Shown here: in pieces, positions 1 to 5,988 of the stretch | Position numbering within the stretch: position 1 is the stretch's first letter | How the letters are laid out: the number at the start of each line of letters is the position of its first letter | Assembly: GCA_018262455.1 (NCBI GenBank) | Contig: JAGSPR010000269.1 | Span: 1 to 15,587, forward strand | Origin: Deltaproteobacteria bacterium | GTDB lineage: Bacteria > Myxococcota > Polyangia > Haliangiales > Haliangiaceae | Direction of reading: 5' to 3' | DNA length: 15,587 nt | The notes under the pieces: model-generated | What the model was told of the DNA's origin: nothing | Seen by the model: only the letters and a program-made list of their open reading frames with translations | Database searches by the model: none | Made by a program: the position numbers and the translations under genes

Positions 1-354
1 CTCCTGCTCGACGTCAGCGATGGTGCGGGGATCGGCCGGCGAGGTCAGGGGCCGCGGCTCCAGTCCGTCGATGCGATCGTGCTGCCGCTCGCGAGCCCAT
101 CGATCGTTCAGATCGCCCATGACGGTGCGACCGCGACGAACAGCATGCCGAGCAGCGCGATCCAGCAGCGACTCTGTCACCTGCTCGATGACGCGACCGC
201 CCCTGCGGCCGCCGCGATCGTGGCCGGAGGCGCCGTGCGCGCCGTGATCGTGGTCGGCGATCCGCTCTACAACGGGACGCGCGAATCGGTCGCCGATCTG
301 GCGCGGCTCGCCGACGCGATGGGCGGCGCCTACGAGCGGTTCGCGCGCCGCTAA
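1..354 (+). CDS. 3' end of an unrecognised protein (truncated by the window edge)
   Basis: The frame is open from base 1 to TAA at 352-354, giving 117 visible residues. An internal GTG at 79 exists, but the same coding pattern continues upstream of it, so the true start is outside the window. Third codon positions are strongly G/C, and the opposite-strand frame reads as Arg-rich nonsense, which supports plus-strand coding. The C-terminal part has a hydrophobic strand pattern (AAAIVAGGAVRAVIVVGDP) followed by a helix ending AYERFARR. This resembles the degenerate GAF-like tails of some myxobacterial regulatory proteins, but that is only an impression and I assign no function. It is the only plus-strand gene here and converges on the minus-strand gene ending at 380, leaving 25 bases between the stops. 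Confidence 0.6.
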   Translation, partial: LLLDVSDGAGIGRRGQGPRLQSVDAIVLPLASPSIVQIAHDGATATNSMPSSAIQQRLCHLLDDATAPAAAAIVAGGAVRAVIVVGDPLYNGTRESVADLARLADAMGGAYERFARR

Positions 355-379
355 CCAGCGCCCACCTCACAGCCGCAAA

Positions 380-661
380 CTAGCGCACGCCGCCGACCAC
401 CTCGAGCCACGGGTAGGTCTCGGAGAGAAATGTCGCGAGCTCGCGCATCGCCGACGGATCGTCGAGCACCACCCTCGAGACCGCGGAGTTCTCGTCCTCG
501 AGCCGAGAGATGACATCGAGTGGCGTGGCGACCACGAGAGTCTCATCCGGCTCCGTGCTCTGCCTGTACGGGTCCGTCGAGACGACGACGGTCCGTGGCT
601 CGTTGAGCCGGTACCACTGCCCGGTGCCTCTCGGCCACATTGCTGGCGGCGATCCGCGCAT
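380..661 (-). CDS. Small receiver-like protein of unknown function
   Basis: This encodes 93 aa starting MRGSPPAMWPRG. An ATG 45 bases further upstream is possible, but the ATG at 661 has a purine-rich GAGGGGG about 8 nt before it and is preferred. From residue ~19 the protein shows alternating strands and helices (RTVVVSTDP, ETLVVATPLDVISRLEDEN, SRVVLDD, ELATFLSETYPWLEVV). That spacing is reminiscent of a response-regulator receiver fold. I cannot place a normal phospho-acceptor Asp with its acidic pocket and the later Lys, so it would be a degenerate receiver if it is one. No output domain is present. It lies downstream of the universal stress protein gene, 223 bases away, with no recognised promoter between. 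The call as a real gene is fairly good; the fold is inference. Confidence 0.6.
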   Translation of the reverse strand: MRGSPPAMWPRGTGQWYRLNEPRTVVVSTDPYRQSTEPDETLVVATPLDVISRLEDENSAVSRVVLDDPSAMRELATFLSETYPWLEVVGGVR

Positions 662-884
662 GTCGTGTCCCCCTCGAGGACAGGATCCGTGCAACGGCGA
701 GACCACCGAGCCGATCGCGCAACCGACGTGAGCCAGCCGACGGAGCGAGACGTCGTCGCGCGCTGTCTTACGCTCCGGGACCCCACGATGACGGGAGCGG
801 ACGTGCGATCACGCCCGGTGCGCGCGGACGGTGTGACATGCGGGTGTGCCGCGCGCGCTGGACCGCTCCGGATGGGCGCCGGGA

Positions 885-1409
885 TCAGTGGTGGGAGGAT
901 GAGGGCGACTCTCGCGACTCGCTCGAGTCTCCACGGGCGAGCCGTGCGGCGCGCGTGGGGACGACGAGGACCGGACACGGTGCGGTGCGGACCAGCTTCT
1001 CCGCAACCGAGCCGATCAGGACGTGCGCGAGCCCGGTCCGGCCGTGCGTCCCGACGACGATCAGGCCATACGACGGGTCTTCGCGGACGAGCCGGGTGAT
1101 CGCATCCGCGGGTCGCCCCACGAGGAAGACCGTCGAGACTTCTCGTACGCCTGCGCGCTCGGCCTCGTGACCGAGCTCGATCAGCGCGCCTTCGCTGCTC
1201 TCGATCGCAGCGCGCAGCGCGTCGTCCGAGAAGGTGGCGTACGGATAGGCCACGCTCCACACGTGCGCGAGCGTCAAGGTCGCCGATACGCCGGCCGCGA
1301 CCCGCGCACCCACGGCCACGGCCTCGGCCGAGGCCTCCGAGAAATCCACTCCGACGAGGATGTTCTGGAACTGTGTTCGATCCGCAACCGATCTCGATGA
1401 GGACGTCAT
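885..1409 (-). CDS. Universal stress protein (UspA family)
   Basis: This encodes 174 aa from the ATG at 1409 (MTSSSRSVADR). An in-frame upstream start at 1454 would add a Cys/His-rich 15-residue tail that looks non-coding. The Usp fold is clear: first strand NILVGVDFSE with the conserved Asp near residue 22, then LIVVGTHGRTGLAHVLIGSV and LVRTAPCPVLVV. The ATP-binding pattern G-2x-G-9x-G-S is complete (Gly120, Gly123, Gly133, Ser134), so this belongs to the nucleotide-binding branch of the family. The C-terminal ~20 residues are an Arg/Ser-rich extension beyond the domain. Usp proteins are cytoplasmic and are usually induced by starvation, redox or oxygen stress; the exact role here cannot be read. 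A short inverted repeat lies just upstream (1424-1438). Confidence 0.93.
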   Translation of the reverse strand: MTSSSRSVADRTQFQNILVGVDFSEASAEAVAVGARVAAGVSATLTLAHVWSVAYPYATFSDDALRAAIESSEGALIELGHEAERAGVREVSTVFLVGRPADAITRLVREDPSYGLIVVGTHGRTGLAHVLIGSVAEKLVRTAPCPVLVVPTRAARLARGDSSESRESPSSSHH

Positions 1410-1423
1410 GCAAACACGCTCTT

Positions 1424-1438
1424 CATGCCGATGGCATG
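1424..1438. promoter_or_regulatory. Short inverted repeat upstream of the Usp gene
   Basis: CATGCC-GAT-GGCATG is a perfect 6-bp inverted repeat with a 3-base centre. It lies 15 bases upstream of the chosen Usp start codon, in the 72-base gap behind the metalloprotease gene. Its position would suit an operator or a small hairpin in the 5' leader. I do not recognise it as the site of a known regulator, and a 6-bp arm can occur by chance. Confidence 0.3.
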
Positions 1439-1481
1439 ACCGGTGACAGTGCACCTGCCGCGCCAGCGCGTCCTGGGAGTG

Positions 1482-1964
1482 TTACTTGCAGCGACCCCAG
1501 AGCGCTTCGACGGCGAGCTCGTCCTCGCGCGTCGGCGGCGTCTCCAGGTTGCCCGGGTTCATCAACGACGCTCGGTCATCGGCATCGACGTGGAGGAGCC
1601 CGAACGCATGGCCGAGCTCGTGCGCGATCACGACGGCGAGCGCCGCACGACTCGAGATTCCCTGGTTGACGTACACGATGCCCGAGACGTCGTCGTACAA
1701 GCCATGGAACTGCGGAGCAGCGGAGTCGAACCGGATCTCGATCGACGTGGCGTCGACCGCTCCCGGAGGATCGAACGCGGTCACGCCGTGCCCGCGCCAG
1801 GACGCGAGTGCATCGTCGGCACCCGCGGTCTGGATCGGGCTCGCACCGATCAGCTTGACGCTGATCGGTGCGCAGGCATCGAACGTGGTCTGGATTTCAT
1901 CGGACCCACCACCACCGCCACACCCTCCGAGCACAACGAGGATTGAAAAGCTGATGTGTCGCAA
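1482..1964 (-). CDS. Metzincin-type zinc metalloprotease, putative lipoprotein
   Basis: This encodes 160 aa. The zinc-binding metzincin signature HELGHAFGLLH is intact (His115, Glu116, His119, Gly122, His125). It is followed ten residues later by SLMNP with Met135, the expected Met-turn, as in matrixin/peptidase M10-like enzymes. The N-terminus is a short hydrophobic stretch ending in the lipobox-like VLGGC (Cys15) and a run of Gly, so the product is probably lipid-anchored and exported. The only in-frame start between the upstream TGA and the signal sequence is TTG at 1964; no ATG or GTG exists there. An AGGAGG sits about 18 bases before that TTG, further than usual. There is almost no propeptide, unlike classic matrixins. 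The substrate is unknown. It could be an extracellular or surface endopeptidase of a predatory or scavenging bacterium. Confidence 0.8.
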   Translation of the reverse strand: MRHISFSILVVLGGCGGGGGSDEIQTTFDACAPISVKLIGASPIQTAGADDALASWRGHGVTAFDPPGAVDATSIEIRFDSAAPQFHGLYDDVSGIVYVNQGISSRAALAVVIAHELGHAFGLLHVDADDRASLMNPGNLETPPTREDELAVEALWGRCK

Positions 1965-2007
1965 GAGACCGAAGGTATCAGTCGGCCTCCTGCCACATCA
2001 AGCCATC

Positions 2008-2034
2008 AAATCCTCCGCTGGGCTCGGAGGATTT
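2008..2034 (-). terminator. Intrinsic terminator after the outer-membrane protein gene
   Basis: A perfect 10-bp stem (AAATCCTCCG / CGGAGGATTT) encloses a 7-base loop, 35 bases downstream of the stop codon at 2069. On the minus strand the stem ends in ATTT and is preceded by AAAT, so the U-run is short but present, and the structure could work in both directions. It separates the beta-barrel gene from the metalloprotease gene, which should therefore have its own promoter. Confidence 0.75.
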
Positions 2035-2068
2035 CTCACTCTCGCTCAACTTCAGAGCATCTCGCAGC

Positions 2069-2818
2069 TCAGAACTCGTAGCCGACGTTCGCATTGATCG
2101 ACCACCGGTGCATCGCGGCGGCGCCAGTGCGGTCGATGCTCGGCAACAGATCTTCGTTGGTGGCGATCCGGGCCTCACCACGTGCGTCGAACAGGAAGCC
2201 CTGCGTCTTGGCCGCGATGCCAACGCCCAGCGGGATCTCGAGCACGTCATCCTTGCTCAGGACATCCGAGGTGTTGAAGTTGTCTCGGGCCAGCGTGTAG
2301 CGCCTCCACGCCGCACCACCGTAAACGAACGGTTGCACCGGCATGTCGTTGATGAGGTTCAGGCGCAGGTTGCCCTGGATACCGTTACTCACGAGCAGGG
2401 CGTCCGAGTCGAGCCCGAGTGCATCGATCGACTGGGCAGAACCGATGTACGCCGCTTCGCCAGCGAGCATCGATCGCGAGCCGATCGTCAGCCGCACGGT
2501 CCAGTCACCACCGACGCGGGTCGTGTCGCGCAAGGTCTTGTTCGTGAATCCTGCGACACCGCCGCCCAGTGAGACCGAAACGCCGTACTTCTTGTACCAG
2601 TTCTCCTGCTGCTCCTCGTGGACTGGCTGCCCCATCGGCTCGTAGGTCGGCGTGGGCGCCACCACGGGCGCAGGGGTCACCACGGTCGTGGTGGTGGTCT
2701 CCGTTGTCGACGGCTCGGGCGTGGTCGGCTCGTCGCTCGGTGTGGGCTGTGCGTTCGCCGTGGCGATCAGGCCGAACGTCGCGCACGAAGCAAACAGGCC
2801 TCGTCTAATGTTGGTCAT
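2069..2818 (-). CDS. Outer-membrane beta-barrel protein
   Basis: This encodes 249 aa from the ATG at 2818. A second ATG lies two codons upstream at 2824, but the strong AGGAGG at about 8 nt favours 2818. There is a Sec signal peptide, with the positive residues of MTNIRRG followed by a hydrophobic run ending ANA before QPT. Next is a Pro/Thr/Glu-rich linker (about residues 25-65) with a run of Thr. From about residue 75 the protein alternates in the manner of a small barrel (GVSVSLGGGVAGF, DWTVRLTIGSRSM, VQPFVYGGAAWRRY, GFLFDARGEARI). It ends WSINANVGYEF, with the C-terminal Phe that the BAM machinery recognises. The size suggests an eight-strand OmpA-barrel-like or OmpW-like porin-family protein without a peptidoglycan-binding domain. 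The exact function is unknown. Confidence 0.85.
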   Translation of the reverse strand: MTNIRRGLFASCATFGLIATANAQPTPSDEPTTPEPSTTETTTTTVVTPAPVVAPTPTYEPMGQPVHEEQQENWYKKYGVSVSLGGGVAGFTNKTLRDTTRVGGDWTVRLTIGSRSMLAGEAAYIGSAQSIDALGLDSDALLVSNGIQGNLRLNLINDMPVQPFVYGGAAWRRYTLARDNFNTSDVLSKDDVLEIPLGVGIAAKTQGFLFDARGEARIATNEDLLPSIDRTGAAAMHRWSINANVGYEF

Positions 2819-2819
2819 T

Positions 2820-2837
2820 GGCATTTCCTCCTATGCC
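2820..2837 (-). promoter_or_regulatory. Ribosome binding site in the loop of a small hairpin
   Basis: On the minus strand, GGCAT-AGGAGGAA-ATGCC places the full AGGAGG in the 8-base loop of a 5-bp stem directly before the ATG at 2818. The 3' arm contains the alternative upstream ATG (2824). The Shine-Dalgarno match is near perfect and decides the start. Whether the stem forms or regulates translation is unknown. Confidence 0.5.
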
Positions 2838-2990
2838 TGGGTAACGAGCATCGGATGTGCCATCGCGTGGGGCCGTCCATCTTCGATACGCCGGGCTCTT
2901 GCCCAAGCTTTGTCCCGAGGGCGCTCGTGCGGGCGTGGACGCGCCGACACTCCCGCCCTGGATGTGAGCCGCGCCCTGTCGCTGAGGCCG

Positions 2991-3410
2991 CTACACCGCG
3001 ACGACGAGCTGGCCACCATCGAAGAAACCCTGACCGTCGACATGCCAGAGCCCATTCGCGAGGCTCTGGAGCACGGTCCATAACGGGCCGAGCAGCTCCA
3101 TCGTCTGCTCCTGGGTGCGCGCCTGGACGACGACCTGCAACGCCAGCAAGGCTTGCGTGGTGCGCACACGCGAGAGCACCTGCCCCGCGGCCGAGCTCTG
3201 GACCGCCTGGAGCTGCGAGGACATCTTCGCGAGCTCGTCATCGAACAGATCGCTGCCTGGCCGATTGATCTCGATCTCGGCCAGCAGATCGGTACCGCGA
3301 GTGATCTCGCCCCCATCGATCTTGAAACGCGGGTCCTCTGCGGATAGCCCTGCCTTGATCGAATCGAGCGCGAGCGGGGCATCGGCGAAGTAGCGCATGT
3401 AGTAGCTCAC
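2991..3410 (-). CDS. Hypothetical protein, 139 aa
   Basis: The frame is open well upstream, but the part above 3410 overlaps pbpC and reads as non-coding. The most natural start is the GTG at 3410 (VSYYMRYFADAP); the ATG at 3398 is the alternative. No strong ribosome binding site separates them. The protein is mixed: a strand-like N-terminus, then a hydrophilic segment (DPRFKIDGGEITRGTDLLAE, EINRPGSDLFDDE), two long helices (MSSQLQAVQSSAAGQVLSR, TTQALLALQVVVQART) and a C-terminus with NGLWHVDGQGFFDGGQLVV. It has no signal peptide and no membrane segment, so it is probably cytoplasmic. I do not recognise a named family. It lies 67 bases after pbpC on the same strand, so it may be co-transcribed. 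Confidence 0.65.
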   Translation of the reverse strand: MSYYMRYFADAPLALDSIKAGLSAEDPRFKIDGGEITRGTDLLAEIEINRPGSDLFDDELAKMSSQLQAVQSSAAGQVLSRVRTTQALLALQVVVQARTQEQTMELLGPLWTVLQSLANGLWHVDGQGFFDGGQLVVAV

Positions 3411-3477
3411 GGCGCGATCATGCTCGATCTCCGGGTCGAGAGACAGACCGGCGTGTCGGGAACCGAGCGCGGCCGGT

Positions 3478-5862
3478 TCACGGTCGCACCGGCGCATCGA
3501 TCCGGACATCGAGCTTGCGCCGTGCCTTGCGGCCCGCAGCGTCGGCCACCAGGACCTCATGCACGCCCGGGGTCGGCACCCAGTACAGCCGCTCGCTCGC
3601 GGGCGCGGTCCCGACGAGCTCGCCGTCGACGAACCACGAGACGGTCGCGGCCCGGGTCGAGACCGCGAGTGGGACCGACTGGTGGTTCGCCGGCACGCCG
3701 GGAATGAGCATCACGATCTGGCCCTCGCTCGGCGCGACCATCATGGGCGCGCCGAGGGTGGTCGCGACCAGCGCCTCCGCGGTGCACGCCTCCGCGAAGA
3801 CCGGCGGTTCCGGGATCGCGCGGTGACGCTCGGCGAGCCACGCGTTCACCGAGCTCGGGAGCACGACGAAGCTCTTGCGATCGTAGGCGTGATCCGCGAG
3901 CCGGCACGTCGGCAAGACCGCCCGCGACGTCTCGCGATCGACCTCGTACGCCTGGTGGTACGGACACGGCGCGGTCGGAACCGCGTGCAGCGGCGCGAGC
4001 ACCTTGACGCGGTGATCACACGCATCCGAGGGCACGTGACCGGAGTAGGCGCAGACCTCGATCTGCGTCAGATCGGCAGGCGGCACGATCGGCGCGGGGA
4101 GGCGCGAGCGGTCCGCGAGCCCTTCGAGGACGTCGAACAACATCGGCCCGGCGGCCTCCGAGCCGACCAGCTCGGTGCTCGGCTTGTTGTCGACGTTCCC
4201 GGTCCACACGACCGTCGTGTAGACGGGGCCCGAGCCGACCGCCCACGCATCGCGGAACCCGAAGCTCGTGCCGGTCTTCCAGTGGATCTCGGGCGGCAAG
4301 CCCTGGACGTCACGGCGCCGCGGAAAGTCAGGCCGGTCCTTCCTCGTGAGCGTCTGGCGGGTCAAGAACGCAGCACCTGCGGCGAAGATCGGCGCGTCGG
4401 CGCCAGAGGCGAGCATCGACGGATCGCGGTCGACCAGCCGCAGCGGGCGGTACATCCCGTCCTCGGCGAGCGTGGCGTACAGCCCCGCGATCTCGAGCGG
4501 CGTCAGCTCGATCCCGCCGACGATCAGCGACAACCCGTACTGCCCCGGCACGGCGCGCGTCGCCGCGACCCCCATCCGCTCGAGCTCCGCGATGAAGTGT
4601 TCCACCCCGAGCCGGCCCAGCAGATCGATGAATGGCAGGTTGAGCGACCGCGACAGCGCATCCTCGAGCGTCACGAGCCCGGCCCAGTCGCCATCGAAGT
4701 TGCGCGGGCGATACGTGCCGTACTGGCTGGGCACGTCCGACACCAGGTAGCCCGGCAGCGCGAGGCCGCGATCGATCGCGAGCGCGTAGAGGAGCGGCTT
4801 GAGGGTGGAGCCTGGCGACCGCGGCCGATCGAACATCGCGATCTGACCGCCGTGCAAGGTATCGGCAAAGTCGAGGCTGCCGGCGAGCGCCACCACCTCG
4901 CGGGTGCGGTGATCGACGACGACGATCGCGCCGCCGTAGATCCCCTTGCGATGGAGCTCGGGCGCGCGCAAGCCGACCTCGCGCTCGACGAGGGCCTGGG
5001 CGCCGGCGTCGAGCGTCGAGCGGATGCGCGTTTGATCGCGGTAGCGCCCGTGCAGCATGATCGCGGCGTGCGGGGCCTCGCGGGGCATCGGCCGCAGTCG
5101 TTCCGGCGGTGGCGTGGTCGCCGACTCGGCGACGGCAGCGCGCGCATCGACCTCCGCGAACACGCCGGCAGCGACGAGCTTGCCGAGGATCGCATCGCGG
5201 CGCCCGCGCAACCGCGCTTCGTTCGCGGGGCTCGGGGCGAACCGCGCGGGCCCTTGCGGCACCGCGAGCAAGGTCGCGATCTCGAGCGGGGTGAGGTGCT
5301 GCGCGGCATGCCCGAAGTACGCCCACGCGGCCGACTCGACGCCCTCGACATTCTCGCCGTACGGCGTGCGGGCCAGGTAGGCCTCGAGGATCTCGCGCTT
5401 CGACAGCCGCAGATCGAGCTGCAGCGCGCGGAACATGTCGACGAGCTTGTTCGGGACGGTCCGCGGCCTCGGCTCGAGCAAACGCGCGAGCTGCATCGAG
5501 ATCGTCGAGCCACCCGACACCCGACGTGCGTGGGTGAGGTTCGTCCACGCCGCGCGCCCGATCGCGACCGGGTCGACGCCATCGTGGCTCCAGAACCGCT
5601 TGTCCTCGAGGGCCACGAGCGCCTCGACGAGCTTCGGATCGACCCGCTCGAGCTCGACCTGCAGCCGCCACTTGTCGTCGGGGGACAGGAACACGTAGGC
5701 CGGCCGGCCGTCGCGGTACTCGACCACGACCGACCAGCCGTCGTCGCGCGCCGGCAACGGGACCGCGAACGCGAGCAGCAGCAGCGCCAGGAACACCGCG
5801 TTGACGAACGTGACGACCAAGGTCGCCGCGCGCGCGAGCCGGGCCAGCCGCGCCAACCGCAT
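3478..5862 (-). CDS. pbpC: Penicillin-binding protein 1C (bifunctional peptidoglycan synthase)
   Basis: This encodes 794 aa, close to the ~770 aa of E. coli PbpC. The N-terminal anchor (MRLARLARLARAATLVVTFV and on to about residue 34) leads into a GT51 glycosyltransferase domain with EDKRFWSHDG (catalytic Glu86), GGSTISMQLAR (117-127) and SKREILEAYL (154-163). The transpeptidase domain has SPGSTLKP (SxxK Ser352/Lys355), SLN (406-408) and KTGT (529-532), so both active sites look complete. A Cys-containing segment (CAYSGHVPSDAC) and a C-terminal Ig-like BiPBP_C domain (about the last 85 residues) identify the PBP1C type. An in-frame start at 5973 would translate the inverted hexamer arrays as basic and Pro/Thr-rich nonsense, so the ATG at 5862 is chosen. 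It follows the alpha-2-macroglobulin gene, as in E. coli yfhM-pbpC. Confidence 0.95.
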   Translation of the reverse strand: MRLARLARLARAATLVVTFVNAVFLALLLLAFAVPLPARDDGWSVVVEYRDGRPAYVFLSPDDKWRLQVELERVDPKLVEALVALEDKRFWSHDGVDPVAIGRAAWTNLTHARRVSGGSTISMQLARLLEPRPRTVPNKLVDMFRALQLDLRLSKREILEAYLARTPYGENVEGVESAAWAYFGHAAQHLTPLEIATLLAVPQGPARFAPSPANEARLRGRRDAILGKLVAAGVFAEVDARAAVAESATTPPPERLRPMPREAPHAAIMLHGRYRDQTRIRSTLDAGAQALVEREVGLRAPELHRKGIYGGAIVVVDHRTREVVALAGSLDFADTLHGGQIAMFDRPRSPGSTLKPLLYALAIDRGLALPGYLVSDVPSQYGTYRPRNFDGDWAGLVTLEDALSRSLNLPFIDLLGRLGVEHFIAELERMGVAATRAVPGQYGLSLIVGGIELTPLEIAGLYATLAEDGMYRPLRLVDRDPSMLASGADAPIFAAGAAFLTRQTLTRKDRPDFPRRRDVQGLPPEIHWKTGTSFGFRDAWAVGSGPVYTTVVWTGNVDNKPSTELVGSEAAGPMLFDVLEGLADRSRLPAPIVPPADLTQIEVCAYSGHVPSDACDHRVKVLAPLHAVPTAPCPYHQAYEVDRETSRAVLPTCRLADHAYDRKSFVVLPSSVNAWLAERHRAIPEPPVFAEACTAEALVATTLGAPMMVAPSEGQIVMLIPGVPANHQSVPLAVSTRAATVSWFVDGELVGTAPASERLYWVPTPGVHEVLVADAAGRKARRKLDVRIDAPVRP

Positions 5863-5880
5863 GGTTCGGCTCGCTTGATC

Positions 5881-5965
5881 CGGCGTAAGCGTAAGCGCAA
5901 GCGTCGGCGTAAGCGGATCAGAGCCCCAGCTTCGTTTACGCCTACGCTTACCCTTACGCCTACGG
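5881..5965. repeat. Large imperfect hairpin made of two inverted hexanucleotide arrays
   Basis: The left arm (5881-5915) is a tandem array of GCGTAA and near variants (GCGCAA, GCGTCG). The right arm (5933-5965) is an array of TTACGC and variants (CTACGC, TTACCC) and is the inverse of the first. Aligning the arms by eye gives about 27 of 33 pairs matched, with a 17-base centre (5916-5932). It fills most of the 126-base gap between the A2M and pbpC genes. It could act as an mRNA-stabilising or attenuating hairpin that lowers pbpC relative to A2M, or be a dispersed palindromic element of REP/BIME type. It has no U-tract, so a simple intrinsic terminator is less likely. Confidence 0.8.
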
Positions 5966-5988
5966 CTCAACACAGGCTGTTCCTGGGG

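Noticed and set aside
662..884. Gap between the Usp and receiver-like genes, checked for a small gene, promoter or RNA
   Set aside because: Open frames here lack coding character. A CGCTCC/GGAGCG pairing (about 770-800) has a 17-base loop and no U-run.
5863..5973. Longer start for pbpC
   Set aside because: It would translate the inverted hexamer arrays into RRKGKRRRKR and PLTPTLALTLTP segments ahead of a normal membrane anchor; the ATG at 5862 is more natural.
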